Shown: in pieces, positions 51,460 to 60,115 of the stretch
How positions within the stretch are numbered: the first letter of the stretch is position 1
How the letters are laid out: each line of letters starts with the position of its first letter
DNA from: Leifsonia williamsii
GTDB lineage: Bacteria; Actinomycetota; Actinomycetes; Actinomycetales; Microbacteriaceae
NCBI RefSeq assembly: GCF_030433685.1
Contig: NZ_JAROCF010000001.1
Location: 620,001 to 684,000, forward strand
Length of the DNA stretch: 64,000 nt
Direction: 5' to 3'
Notes under the pieces: generated by a model
Databases searched by the model: none
What the model saw: only the letters and a program-made list of their open reading frames with translations
What the model was told of the DNA's origin: nothing
Translations under genes and position numbers: made by a program

Positions 51460-51924
51460 ATGCAGACCATCGAGCGCACTGTCGCCGCTTCACCGCAGAC
51501 TGTCTGGGAGCTGTGGACCACCCCGCAGGGGATCTCGCGCTGGTGGGCGCCCGACGGGTTCCGGACCGACGTCGACCGGCTCGACCTGACCGAGGGCGGG
51601 GAACTCGTCTACACGATGACGGCGGAGGCCCCCGAGCAGGTCGCCTTCCTCGAGCAGAACGGGCTGCCGCTCAGCACCGAGTCGCGCAAGGTCTTCACCG
51701 AGTTGGCGGAGCCGCACCGGCTCGCGTACCGCTCGCTGATCGATTTCGTGCCCGACCACGAGCCCTACGAGCACCTGACGATCGTCGAGCTGGAGCCCGA
51801 GGGTGACGGCACGCGCGTCACCATGCGGGTCGAGCCCCTCCACGACGAGGTCTGGACCGAGCGGCTCATTGCCGGTCGCACCAACGAGCTCGAGAACCTC
51901 GAGCGTCTGGTGGCACGCCCCTGA
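51460..51924 (+). CDS. SRPBCC/AHSA1-family protein
   Basis: 154 aa, one SRPBCC domain: TIERTVAASPQTVWELWTTP, ISRWWAPDGFRTDVDRLDLT, GELVYTMTAEAPEQVAFLEQ, DEVWTERLIAGRTNELENLE. Such proteins bind hydrophobic ligands or act as chaperone cofactors; the ligand is unknown. It resembles the C-terminal domain of the divergently encoded regulator, suggesting that both sense or handle the same molecule. AAGGAG precedes the ATG. Confidence 0.9.
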   Translation: MQTIERTVAASPQTVWELWTTPQGISRWWAPDGFRTDVDRLDLTEGGELVYTMTAEAPEQVAFLEQNGLPLSTESRKVFTELAEPHRLAYRSLIDFVPDHEPYEHLTIVELEPEGDGTRVTMRVEPLHDEVWTERLIAGRTNELENLERLVARP

Positions 51925-51930
51925 ACGCGA

Positions 51931-51964
51931 CGAGGGCGGCGTCGCACATGCGACGCCGCCCTCG
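51931..51964. terminator. Bidirectional terminator between SRPBCC and HU genes
   Basis: Perfect 15-bp stem CGAGGGCGGCGTCGC/GCGACGCCGCCCTCG with an ACAT loop, between convergent genes (stops 51924 and 51979). Confidence 0.9.
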
Positions 51965-51978
51965 GCAAGCGGGGGAGA

Positions 51979-52263
51979 CTACTTGACGGCAGCCTTCAGC
52001 TTCGAGCCCGCGGTCAGCTTGACGCGGTGGCCGGCCGGGATCGAGATCTCCTCGCCGGTCTGCGGGTTGCGGCCGGTGCGCGCGGCGGTCTCGGTGCGCT
52101 CAGCAGCGAGCCAGCCGGGGATGGTGACCTTGCCGCCCTTGGCGACGGTCTCGGCGACCGTGCTGAAGAAGGCGTCGACGACGCTGGAGACGGCGGCCTG
52201 GCTCTGACCCGACGCCGCGGCGACGGCGGCGACGAGCTCGGTCTTGTTCAGGTTGTCAGCCAT
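51979..52263 (-). CDS. hup: HU-family nucleoid protein
   Basis: 94 aa. NKTELVAAVAAASGQSQAAV, TIPGWLAAERTETAARTGRN and the arm motif RNPQTGEEISIPAGHRVKLT are standard for HU, without the long basic C-terminal tail of mycobacterial HupB. Compacts DNA. GAGGAGG lies 8 nt upstream of the ATG. It stands alone with its own terminator. Confidence 0.96.
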   Translation of the reverse strand: MADNLNKTELVAAVAAASGQSQAAVSSVVDAFFSTVAETVAKGGKVTIPGWLAAERTETAARTGRNPQTGEEISIPAGHRVKLTAGSKLKAAVK

Positions 52264-52434
52264 TGAGTGTCCTCCTCGGACCTTGTGCTGGATCTACAGC
52301 TTCTGTGTGGAACGGTTGAGGCCACCTTGGGCCATTACGTTTGGTCGGTCGACCGCCTCGAATGTATCAGAAACCCGCGAAAACACGCGGAATTCCGGCG
52401 TTTCGAGGCACCTTTTCCGGTCAGTTCCATGCAG

Positions 52435-52466
52435 AAGGGGCGCCCGGCCGAAGCCGGACGCCCCTT
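52435..52466 (-). terminator. Terminator of rpmB-rpmG-rpsN operon
   Basis: AAGGGGCGCCCGGC/GCCGGACGCCCCTT, 14-bp stem with one mismatch and a CGAA tetraloop, 20 nt past the rpsN stop. Confidence 0.88.
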
Positions 52467-52485
52467 CACAAGGCTGTCGCCGATG

Positions 52486-52791
52486 TCACCAGCTGGACTT
52501 GGTGATGCCGGGGAGCTCGCCGCGGTGCGCCATGTCGCGGAACCGCACACGCGAGATCCCGAACTTGCTGAGGTTTCCGCGGGGACGGCCGTCGACGGCG
52601 TCGCGGTTGCGGACGCGGATCGGCGAGGCGTCGCGGGGGAGCTTCTGCAGACCCACGCGGGCGGCCTCACGGGACTCGTCGGTGCCGTTCGGGTCGACCA
52701 GGGCCTTCTTCAGCTCGAGCCGCTTGGCGGCGTTGCGAGCCACGATGACCTTGCGCTGCTCGTTCTTGGCGATCTTTGACTTCTTGGCCAT
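52486..52791 (-). CDS. rpsN: 30S ribosomal protein S14, zinc-free form
   Basis: 101 aa. [60 protein letters not shown] and KSSW end. This is the long S14 without the CxxC-x12-CxxC zinc site of the short type. In mycobacteria such paralogues sit in Zur-controlled operons. It is the third gene of rpmB-rpmG-rpsN, 2 nt from rpmG. Confidence 0.97.
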   Translation of the reverse strand: MAKKSKIAKNEQRKVIVARNAAKRLELKKALVDPNGTDESREAARVGLQKLPRDASPIRVRNRDAVDGRPRGNLSKFGISRVRFRDMAHRGELPGITKSSW

Positions 52792-52793
52792 GA

Positions 52794-52961
52794 TTAGCGC
52801 TCCTCTCGGAAGTCGACGTGCTTGCGGATGACCGGGTCGTACTTCTTGAGCACGAGGCGGTCGGGGTCGTTGCGACGGTTCTTCTTGGTCACGTAGGTGT
52901 AACCGGTGCCCGCCGTCGAACGGAGCTTGATGATCGGACGGATGTCCTGCTGCTTCGCCAT
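52794..52961 (-). CDS. rpmG: 50S ribosomal protein L33, cysteine-free form
   Basis: 55 aa read directly from the sequence: begins [20 protein letters not shown], continues with [20 protein letters not shown] and ends VDFREER. No Cys, so this is the zinc-independent L33 type. 2 nt gaps to both neighbours. Confidence 0.95.
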   Translation of the reverse strand: MAKQQDIRPIIKLRSTAGTGYTYVTKKNRRNDPDRLVLKKYDPVIRKHVDFREER

Positions 52962-52963
52962 CG

Positions 52964-53200
52964 CTAGATCTTCTCCCCACGGGCCAGGATGTCCTTGACC
53001 ACGGCCTCGATGCCACGAGCGTCGATGACCTTGATGCCCTTGGCACTCAGGTTCAGGGTGACGTTACGGCGAAGCGACGGAACGTAGTACGTCTTCTTCT
53101 GGATGTTCGGGTCGAACCGGCGCTTGGTGCGGCGGTGCGAGTGCGAGATGCTGTGACCGAAGCCGGGAGTGGCTCCAGTCACCTGGCACACTGCTGCCAT
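52964..53200 (-). CDS. rpmB: 50S ribosomal protein L28, zinc-free form
   Basis: 78 aa. [40 protein letters not shown], then [20 protein letters not shown]. Only one Cys (residue 5) is left of the CxxC...CxxC zinc site, so this is the C-minus form. ATG at 53200 is preceded by GAGAAGAAAGTA. First gene of the operon; no Zur-like box is recognised directly upstream. Confidence 0.95.
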   Translation of the reverse strand: MAAVCQVTGATPGFGHSISHSHRRTKRRFDPNIQKKTYYVPSLRRNVTLNLSAKGIKVIDARGIEAVVKDILARGEKI

Positions 53201-53427
53201 TACTTTCTTCTCCAATACCGTGGGGCGGACGCCCCACCCAAGGTCACTTGTCGGCGCACGACTTCCCTGTCTTTTCGCAAGGTGGGGGTTTCGTGCACGA
53301 TCCGAGCGGGAGGAGTCCCACTCAGCCAAACAACCATGCTACGGCATGCGACGACACCCCACCAAATCGGCTGAGCCCGGATTATTGGACCACGGAAACT
53401 CGATTTCGTGTATTCTTGATTTCGCCA

Positions 53428-53460
53428 ACCCGTCTTCCACTGGAGGACGGGTCTTTTCTT
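53428..53460 (+). terminator. Rho-independent terminator-like hairpin with no assigned transcript
   Basis: ACCCGTCTTCC/GGAGGACGGGT (one G-T pair), ACT loop, followed on the plus strand by CTTTTCTT. It lies between the rpmB leader and the 3' end of the NYN gene, both on the minus strand, so a plus-strand RNA would have to come from 53201-53430. Confidence 0.65.
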
Positions 53461-53472
53461 GCCCCGCCGTCA

Positions 53473-54213
53473 CTAGCCGTCGGGCTTGCGCAGCATGCCG
53501 ACCCGGTCGGGCAGCTGGCTCGCCCGATAGTCCTCCGCACGGAGCCGCCTCCACCAGTGACCACCGACTCCATCGTCGGGTCGGCCCCTCAGCGCACCCG
53601 CGGTAGGGCTGGTCGAGGGATTTACCGTCCCGACCGGCACACGGTCGCGAACCATACGCAGCGGAAGCTCGAAGTCCGAGTCGTTGGAGACGATGACGAC
53701 GCCGTCGACGGCCTTGGTGAGCACATCGAGGAGCAGATGCGACACGACGTTCACATCCGATCCCTTCTCCTCGCGCTTCTGAACTGTGGCCATGATGCTG
53801 TCCGCGCGACCATCAGAGGCGAGCGCCCTGCGCAGGGGGAGGTCTTCGTCCCAATGCTCTCCACCATGCCGGTAGACCGTCGGTCGGTAGGTTCCCGCGG
53901 GCTCATTGACGAGCGGCTCCTCCTTCGCCCAGGAGACATACCGGCCTTCGGCGATCACGTCCACCGAGCCGGATGTCGCCAGCGCGTCCAGATAGACGTT
54001 CTGGTCAATCGCCCCGGTCTGACTGGCGACGGCGTCGACCCGCGCCGTGCAGTACACAATCCGCGTAATCTCGCCCCCGCGCCACCCGATCAGCGGTTCG
54101 ACCAGCGCTCGGAGATCGAGCCACCGCCATCCTGGCGTCCCCCGCCCGCAGTGCTTCCTCGCCCCGTAATACAGGTTGAACCCGTCGACATAGACCCCGA
54201 TGCGCACCTGCAC
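53473..54213 (-). CDS. NYN-domain (PIN-like) ribonuclease
   Basis: 246 aa from GTG 54213. Acidic metal-binding residues: IGVYVDGFNLYYGARKH (Asp, Asn), REEKGSDVNVVSHLLLDVLT (Asp) and VVIVSNDSDFELPLRMVRDR (Asp-x-Asp), matching the NYN/LabA-type active site. Probably cleaves RNA. The C-terminal 45 residues are a basic tail. It ends well before rpmB on the same strand and starts 16 nt after the zur stop. Confidence 0.88.
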   Translation of the reverse strand: MQVRIGVYVDGFNLYYGARKHCGRGTPGWRWLDLRALVEPLIGWRGGEITRIVYCTARVDAVASQTGAIDQNVYLDALATSGSVDVIAEGRYVSWAKEEPLVNEPAGTYRPTVYRHGGEHWDEDLPLRRALASDGRADSIMATVQKREEKGSDVNVVSHLLLDVLTKAVDGVVIVSNDSDFELPLRMVRDRVPVGTVNPSTSPTAGALRGRPDDGVGGHWWRRLRAEDYRASQLPDRVGMLRKPDG

Positions 54214-54229
54214 ATCCTATGGTCACATT

Positions 54230-54619
54230 TCAGACGCGCGCCGAGCACTCCGCGCACAGCCCGAACACGTCCACGACGTGCTGCGCCTGCGTGAAGCCGT
54301 GCTCCGCCGCCGCCGCGCGCGCCCACTCCTCGACCGGGTCTGCCGAGATCTCGACCGTGAGGCCGCAGTTGCGGCAGATCAGGTGGTGGTGGTGCCCCAT
54401 CGTGCAGGCGCGGTACAGGCTCTCGCCCTCCGGCGACTGCAGCGAGTCGGCGTCGCCCTCGGCGGCCAAGTCGGCGAGGGCGCGGTACACGGTGGCGAGG
54501 CCGATGGGGGAGCCGGACTCGTGGAGGGTGAGGTGCAACCCCTGCGCGCTGATGAAGCCCTCCGTCGAGGTCAGAGCCTCGCGGACGGCCTCCCGCTGCC
54601 ACGTGTTCCGCTTCACCAT
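54230..54619 (-). CDS. zur: Fur-family regulator, probably Zur
   Basis: 129 aa. HTH: TWQREAVREALTSTEGFISA, GSPIGLATVYRALADLAAEG. Structural zinc site CRNC and CAEC (ICRNCG, GLCAECSA); regulatory ligands in GHHHHLICRNC. Next to the zinc importer genes and with a Zur-like box ahead of znuA, so Zur rather than Fur or PerR. Transcribed with znuC-znuB or on its own; 6 nt after the znuB stop. Confidence 0.9.
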   Translation of the reverse strand: MVKRNTWQREAVREALTSTEGFISAQGLHLTLHESGSPIGLATVYRALADLAAEGDADSLQSPEGESLYRACTMGHHHHLICRNCGLTVEISADPVEEWARAAAAEHGFTQAQHVVDVFGLCAECSARV

Positions 54620-54625
54620 CTCAGG

Positions 54626-55540
54626 CTAGCCCGCCCGGCTCACGAGTGGCCGTGAGTCCGTCGCGCCCGTGGTCCGGCGGGCTCCCGCAGCCCGGCGGCC
54701 TCCGACGATGCGGCACACGACGTAGATCACGAAGGAGATGGTGGTCACGTACGGGCTGATCGGCACGGCGCTGCCGAGGGCGAGCAGGATGCCGCCCACC
54801 ACGGACACCAGGGCGAACCCGACGCTCAGCAGAGGCACGCCCAGCGGCGACGAGGAGATCCGCATCGCGGCGGCGGCGGGAGTCACCAGCAGCGACAGCA
54901 CGAGCAGCGCGCCCACGATTTGCACCGAGACCGCGACGGCGAGGCCCAGCAGCACCATGAAGGCGAGCGCGACGAAGCGCGACGGCACACCGCGGGAGGC
55001 GGCGACGTCGGCATCCAGGCTGTCGAAGGTCAGCGGCCGCCACATCACCAGCAGTCCGAGCAGCACGATCGCGCCGATGGCGATCAGCCAGCCGAGCTGC
55101 GGGTCGTCGACCGACACGATCTGGCCGGTCAGCAGGCCGAACTTGTTCGCGCTGCGACCGGGGTAGAGCGCGAGGAAGAGGATGCCGAGGCCGAGGCCGA
55201 ACGGCATCAGCACCGCGATGATCGAGTTGCGGTCCCTGGCCTTCGCCCCGAGCAGCCCGATCAGCACCGCGGCGATCAGCGAGCCGAACAGCGAGCCGAC
55301 GACGACGTTCGCACCGAACAGCAGGGCGGCCGCGGCTCCCGCGAACGAGAGCTCGCTGATGCCGTGCACGGCGAATGCCATGTCGCGCTGCATCACGAAG
55401 ACGCCGATCAGTCCGCCCACGACGCCGAGGACCGCCCCCGCGAAGATCGAGTTGCGCACCAGCAGCAGCAGCTCGCCGTAGTCGGTGAAGTTGAAGAGCT
55501 GCGACCACAGGTCGTTGGAGGCTGCGAGGTGCGCGATCAT
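54626..55540 (-). CDS. znuB: Zinc ABC transporter permease
   Basis: 304 aa, about eight helices. Family pattern: VLGVVGGLIGVFVMQRDMAF, AVHGISELSFAGAAAALLFG and LVTPAAAAMRISSSPLGVPL. Moves Zn (or Mn) into the cell with ZnuC and ZnuA. ATG overlaps the znuC stop (ATGA); zur follows 6 nt on. Confidence 0.93.
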   Translation of the reverse strand: MIAHLAASNDLWSQLFNFTDYGELLLLVRNSIFAGAVLGVVGGLIGVFVMQRDMAFAVHGISELSFAGAAAALLFGANVVVGSLFGSLIAAVLIGLLGAKARDRNSIIAVLMPFGLGLGILFLALYPGRSANKFGLLTGQIVSVDDPQLGWLIAIGAIVLLGLLVMWRPLTFDSLDADVAASRGVPSRFVALAFMVLLGLAVAVSVQIVGALLVLSLLVTPAAAAMRISSSPLGVPLLSVGFALVSVVGGILLALGSAVPISPYVTTISFVIYVVCRIVGGRRAAGARRTTGATDSRPLVSRAG

Positions 55541-56391
55541 GCGGCGGGCTCCGGGTGCGGGGTGTGGTCGTGGTGCGAGTGCGTCTCGGCGTCCGGGATG
55601 CCGACGACGACGATGCGCCCGCGCGTGCGGATGACGTCGACGGGCGTCCCGTACAGATCGGTCAGCACCTCCGACCGCAGCACATCGTCGGGGGTGCCGG
55701 TCAGGAACCGGCCGCCGGCCAGGTACAGCACGCGGTCGACCATCCCGAGCACCGGGTTCACGTCGTGCGTCACGAAGACGACCGCGCTGCCGTGCTCTCG
55801 GCGCCGCTTGTCGATGAGCTCGCTGACGCCGCGCTGGTGCTGCAGATCGAGCGAGAGCAGCGGCTCGTCGCAGAGCAGCAAGGAGGGGTCTCCCGCGAGT
55901 GCCTGCGCCACGCGCAGCCGCTGCTGCTCGCCGCCCGACAGCGAACCGACCGGGGCGTCCGCGTAGCGGCGGGCGCCGACCGCGTCGACCAGCGCCTCCG
56001 TCTGCTCCCGGTCGGCCCGGTTCGGCCACGGCAGGCCCCAGCGGTGGCCGTTGACACCGAGGGCGACGAGGTCGCGCGCCCGCATCGGCGTGCCGGGCGG
56101 GATGATCTTCTGCTGCGGGATGTAGCCGATCCGCCGGTCGCCGCGGCGCACCGCGTGCCCGTCGAAGCTGATCGTGCCGGAGTCGAGCTGCTGCTGCCCG
56201 AGGATCGTGCGAAGGAGGCTCGTCTTGCCCGACCCGTTCGGCCCGAGCACCGCGACGAACTCGCCCGCGTGGATGTCGAGGTCCAGCCCGCTCCACAGGG
56301 TGCGGGCGCCGAAACCGAGCGAGGCGTCGCGGAGGCTCAGCACCACGTCGCGCTCGGCCGGGAGCGGCACCCGCGTCAGAGGCTCGGTCAT
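55537..56391 (-). CDS. znuC: Zinc ABC transporter ATPase
   Basis: 284 aa. Walker A GPNGSGKT (50-57), signature LSGGEQQRLRVAQALAG, Walker B LLLCDEPLLSLDLQ, and switch His in VVFVTHDVNPVLG. The extended C-terminus ends with HSHHDHTPHPEP, a His cluster that may sense zinc. Stop and start overlap neighbours. Confidence 0.95.
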   Translation of the reverse strand: MTEPLTRVPLPAERDVVLSLRDASLGFGARTLWSGLDLDIHAGEFVAVLGPNGSGKTSLLRTILGQQQLDSGTISFDGHAVRRGDRRIGYIPQQKIIPPGTPMRARDLVALGVNGHRWGLPWPNRADREQTEALVDAVGARRYADAPVGSLSGGEQQRLRVAQALAGDPSLLLCDEPLLSLDLQHQRGVSELIDKRRREHGSAVVFVTHDVNPVLGMVDRVLYLAGGRFLTGTPDDVLRSEVLTDLYGTPVDVIRTRGRIVVVGIPDAETHSHHDHTPHPEPAA

Positions 56392-57299
56392 GAGCCCAGC
56401 GCCTTCGCGACGGCGTCGATGTTCGCGCCCATCCAGCCGACGTAGTGCTTGCCGGCGGGGAGGGTCTCGGTCACCGGCACCACCGGCACACCGGCGGCCT
56501 TCGCCGCGGCGAGCACCCGCTCGGTCTCGGGCCCCGTCGTCTGCTCGTTGTAGACCAGTGCCGCGACGGCGTGCCCGTGGAAGAGGTCGAGCATGTCCTT
56601 GAGCACGGCCGGCGAGACGTCGTTGCCCTCCTCGACCGCCTCGCTGAAGGCCTCGGGCGTCTTGTTCGACAAACCCATCGCCTCCAGCAGGTAGAGCGGC
56701 ACGGGTTCGGTGACAGCGACGCCCTTCCCGTCGTACTGCGTCTTGAGGGAGGCGGTGCGTGCCTCCAGCGCGGAGACGACGTCATCGAACTTCGCCGCGT
56801 TGGCGGTGAAGGTGCTCGCCTTGTCCGGGTCCGCTTTGCCGAGCGCGTCTGCGAGCGCGTCGGCCAGCTTCTTCACGGTCGGGAGGTCGTACCAGACGTG
56901 CTCGTTGAGCTCGCCGCCCTCCGCCTTCTTGCCGGAGAGCTCGACGGCGTTCAGCACCGTGCGGTCGTCGTTCTTCGCGGCCTTCAGCATGGTGTCCATG
57001 AAGTCGTCGTAGCCGCCGCCGTTCTCGATGACGACGTCGGCCTTCGAGACGGCGAGCTGGTTCTGCGCGCTCGCCTCGAACGAGTGCGGGTCCTGCGCGG
57101 GGTCGTCCATGATCGAGGTCACGGTCGCGGCGCCGCCCGCGATGGCGGCGGCGATGTCGCCGTACACGTTGGTGCTGGCCACGATGCGCAGCTCGCCGTC
57201 GGTGGAGGGGGAGCCGCCGGCCCCCGACGCGCAGCCGGTGAGCGCGACCGCCGCAGCGGTCGCGAGGGCGAGGAGGGACACGAGGGATCGCGTCTGCAT
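56388..57299 (-). CDS. znuA: Zinc-binding lipoprotein (cluster A-I substrate-binding protein)
   Basis: 303 aa. Lipobox ALTGC, mature part with DPHSFEASAQNQLAVSKADV (first His ligand), NEHVWYDLPTVKKLADALAD (second His), and GNDVSPAVLKDMLDLFHGHA (third-site region). The His-rich loop of proteobacterial ZnuA is absent. First gene of znuA-znuC-znuB-zur; the Zur-like box is about 85 nt upstream. Confidence 0.93.
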   Translation of the reverse strand: MQTRSLVSLLALATAAAVALTGCASGAGGSPSTDGELRIVASTNVYGDIAAAIAGGAATVTSIMDDPAQDPHSFEASAQNQLAVSKADVVIENGGGYDDFMDTMLKAAKNDDRTVLNAVELSGKKAEGGELNEHVWYDLPTVKKLADALADALGKADPDKASTFTANAAKFDDVVSALEARTASLKTQYDGKGVAVTEPVPLYLLEAMGLSNKTPEAFSEAVEEGNDVSPAVLKDMLDLFHGHAVAALVYNEQTTGPETERVLAAAKAAGVPVVPVTETLPAGKHYVGWMGANIDAVAKALGS

Positions 57300-57383
57300 G
57301 AGGATGCCTGTCTAAGCCGCTCGCGCGGCATCGAAAGAGAGTGCGCCCGCGGTCGCGGGCGCAGTCCTCACCCTACGTACTAA

Positions 57384-57398
57384 TGAGAATGATTGTCA
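57384..57398. promoter_or_regulatory. Zur box upstream of znuA
   Basis: TGAGAATGATTGTCA, a near-palindrome matching the actinobacterial Zur consensus TGAAAATGATTTTCA at 13 of 15 positions. It lies between the E2 stop and znuA. Confidence 0.82.
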
Positions 57399-57423
57399 AA
57401 CTCGCGAAGCGGACCCGAACGAC

Positions 57424-58833
57424 TCAGTCGAGCAGCAGCGCAGGCTCCTCGATGATCGACGCGACATCCGCCAGGAACCGGGAGGCGACATCCCCGTCCA
57501 CCACGCGGTGGTCGAACGACGCGCCCACGGTCGTGACGAAGCGCGGCCGCACCTCGCCGTCGACCACCCACGGCTTCTGCTTGATCGTGCCGAGCGCGAC
57601 GATGCCGACCTCGCCCGGGTTCAGGATGGGCGTGCCCGTGTCCATCCCGAAGACGCCGATGTTCGTGATCGTGATGGTGCCACCGGTCATGTCCGACGGC
57701 GGGGTCTTGCCGTCGCGGGCGGTGAGGGTCAGCTGCTCCAGCGCCTTGGCGAGCTCGAGCAGGGTCATGCCCTGCGCCTCCTTGATGTTCGGCACGATCA
57801 GCCCGCGCGGGGTGGCCGCGGCGATGCCGAGGTTCACGTAGTGGCGGACGATGATCTCCTCGTCCGTCCAGGTCGAGTTCACCATCGGGTTGCGGCGCAC
57901 GGCCCACATGATCGCCTTGGCGACGATCAGCAGCGGTGACACCTTCACCCCGGCGAAGTCGGCCGAGTTCTTGAGGCGCTTGACGAACTCCATGGTCCGG
58001 GTCGCGTCCACGTCGACGAAGAGGCTGACGTGCGGGGCGTTGAAGGCGGAGGTCGTCATCGCGTTCGCGATGGCCTTGCGCACACCCTTGACCGGGATGC
58101 GGTCCTCGCGGTCCGAGGGCCACTCGGGCGTCTGGATGTTGCGGAACACGGTCGCCTGGGTCGCCTCACGCAGGACGTCGTCACGGGTCACGTCGCCGAT
58201 CGGGCCGGTCGCCGTCACCATCGAGATGTCGACGCCGAGGTCCTTCGCCAGCTTGCGGATCGGCGGCTTGGCGACGACAGGGCCGCGGGTGATCGCAGGA
58301 CCGCCGTGCGACACGGGGGAGGGGGAGGCTGCGGGGGCCGGAGCTGCGGCCGGCGCGGCGGGAGCCGCCGAGCGCGTCTGAGCAGCGGCCGATGCGGCCG
58401 GTGCGGCGGGCGCGGCAGGCGTGCCCGGGTGGCTCACGCGACGACGGCGGCTGCTGCCGTGGCCGGCCGAGCCGTACCCCACGAGCACGGCGCCGGCCTT
58501 GGGGGCGTCGGCCTCGTGCGAGACGCTGGCCGCCGCATCCGCCTCGGCCTGCTCCACCTCGCCGACCGGCTCGGCCGGAGCCTCCTGGCCGCCCTCGCCG
58601 GTCACCGTGATGATCGGCGTGCCGACCTCGACCGTCTGCCCCTCCGAGACCAGCAGCTCACCGACCGTGCCCTCGAAGGGAGACGGCAGCTCCACGAGCG
58701 ACTTGGCGGTCTCGATCTCGACGATGACCTGGTTGACGGCCACCGGCTCACCGGGGGCGACCTTCCAGGCGACGATCTCCGCCTCGGTCAGACCCTCGCC
58801 CACATCGGGCAGCAGGAACTGGGACTCGCTCAT
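57424..58833 (-). CDS. 2-oxoacid dehydrogenase E2 (dihydrolipoamide acyltransferase)
   Basis: 469 aa. Lipoyl domain 1-80 with lipoylated K44 ([15 protein letters not shown]); Ala/Pro linkers; peripheral-subunit-binding domain ([33 protein letters not shown]); catalytic domain with [17 protein letters not shown] carrying the His-x-x-x-Asp pair. A single lipoyl domain and neighbouring alpha/beta E1 suggest the branched-chain type. Last gene of the aminotransferase-E1a-E1b-E2 operon; no E3 gene here. Confidence 0.93.
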   Translation of the reverse strand: MSESQFLLPDVGEGLTEAEIVAWKVAPGEPVAVNQVIVEIETAKSLVELPSPFEGTVGELLVSEGQTVEVGTPIITVTGEGGQEAPAEPVGEVEQAEADAAASVSHEADAPKAGAVLVGYGSAGHGSSRRRRVSHPGTPAAPAAPAASAAAQTRSAAPAAPAAAPAPAASPSPVSHGGPAITRGPVVAKPPIRKLAKDLGVDISMVTATGPIGDVTRDDVLREATQATVFRNIQTPEWPSDREDRIPVKGVRKAIANAMTTSAFNAPHVSLFVDVDATRTMEFVKRLKNSADFAGVKVSPLLIVAKAIMWAVRRNPMVNSTWTDEEIIVRHYVNLGIAAATPRGLIVPNIKEAQGMTLLELAKALEQLTLTARDGKTPPSDMTGGTITITNIGVFGMDTGTPILNPGEVGIVALGTIKQKPWVVDGEVRPRFVTTVGASFDHRVVDGDVASRFLADVASIIEEPALLLD

Positions 58834-58858
58834 GTGCGACTTCTTTCGTTCGGCGCGC

Positions 58859-60115
58859 TCAGTAGGCGAGCGCGCGGTCGACGGCCTCGAGGATGCGGTC
58901 GGCGTCGGGCAGGTAGGTCTCCTCGAGCTTCGCGGGCGGGAACGGGGTGTCGAACCCGGCCACCCGCAGCACGGGAGCCTCCAGCGAGTAGAAGGCGCGC
59001 TCCGCGATGGTGGCGGCGACCTCCGACGCGACCGACACCATGCCGGGCGCCTCCTGGGCGATGATCAGGCGGCCGGTCTTCTGCACGGACTGCAGGAGGG
59101 GGCCGTAGTCGATGGGGGAGAGGGAGCGCAGGTCGACGACCTCCACGCTCCTGCCCTCCTCCGCGGCGATCTCGGCGGCGCGCAGGGCGACGGAGACCAT
59201 GCCGGCCCAGGCCACGATCGTCGCGTCCGTGCCGGTGCGGACGACGCGGCTCGCGTGCAGCGGGGTCGGGTTCTGCGTGAGGTCGACCTCGCCCTTGGGC
59301 CAGTAGCGGCTCATCGGCTCGAAGAAGATGACCGGGTCGTCGGACTGGATGGCCTCCTGGATCATCCAGTACGCGTCATGCGGCGTCGACGGGGCGACGA
59401 CGCGCAGACCGGCGGTGTGGGCGAAGTACGCCTCGGGCGACTCCTGGTGGTGCTCGACCGCGCCGATGTGGCCGCCGTGCGGGATGCGGACGACGACCGG
59501 CATCTTCACCCGGCCGCCGTGGCGGTTGGTGAGCTTGGCCAGCTGCGTCGTGATCTGGTCGAAGCCGGGGAAGACGAAGCCGTTGAACTGGATCTCGACG
59601 ACCGGCCGGTAGCCGCGCATCGCGAGGCCGATCGCCGTGCCGATGATGCCCGCCTCGGCGAGGGGGGTGTCGACGACGCGCTGCGCGCCGAACTCCTTCT
59701 GCAGGCCCTCGGTCACGCGGAAGACGCCGCCGAGCGGGCCGACGTCCTCACCGAGGATCAGCACGCGGTCGTCGTCGGCGAGCGCGCGCCGCAGGCCGGC
59801 GTTCAGCGCCTTCACCAGGGGGAGGTTCTGCACGGGAGGCTCGGGAGCAGCGGGCGCGGCAGGCGCCGCGGCCGGCACATCCTGCTCGACCTCGGCCGTC
59901 TGGTCGTCGATCACGAACTCACGCGACCACTCCTGCTCGGCGACGTGCTCCTCGAGCACCTGCGAACCGGGCTCGCTCTCGATGATCTCGACCACGTCGA
60001 TCGCCTCCGTGTCCGTCGACACCGTGTCGGTGTGCTGCTCGGAGCCCTGCTGGGGCTCCTCGCCCTCGATCAGCTCGGCCTCCACGTAGTCGGTCTCGCT
60101 CCTGATGTCGCTCAT
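58859..60115 (-). CDS. 2-oxoacid dehydrogenase E1 beta with N-terminal acidic extension
   Basis: 418 aa. The standard E1-beta chain starts at about residue 98 ([20 protein letters not shown]) and includes [40 protein letters not shown] and [20 protein letters not shown]. Residues 1-97 are an extra acidic, low-complexity region ending in an Ala/Pro linker ([14 protein letters not shown]) like those of E2 proteins. The ATG overlaps the E1 alpha stop (ATGA), so the extension is truly translated. Role unknown. Confidence 0.92.
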   Translation of the reverse strand: MSDIRSETDYVEAELIEGEEPQQGSEQHTDTVSTDTEAIDVVEIIESEPGSQVLEEHVAEQEWSREFVIDDQTAEVEQDVPAAAPAAPAAPEPPVQNLPLVKALNAGLRRALADDDRVLILGEDVGPLGGVFRVTEGLQKEFGAQRVVDTPLAEAGIIGTAIGLAMRGYRPVVEIQFNGFVFPGFDQITTQLAKLTNRHGGRVKMPVVVRIPHGGHIGAVEHHQESPEAYFAHTAGLRVVAPSTPHDAYWMIQEAIQSDDPVIFFEPMSRYWPKGEVDLTQNPTPLHASRVVRTGTDATIVAWAGMVSVALRAAEIAAEEGRSVEVVDLRSLSPIDYGPLLQSVQKTGRLIIAQEAPGMVSVASEVAATIAERAFYSLEAPVLRVAGFDTPFPPAKLEETYLPDADRILEAVDRALAY

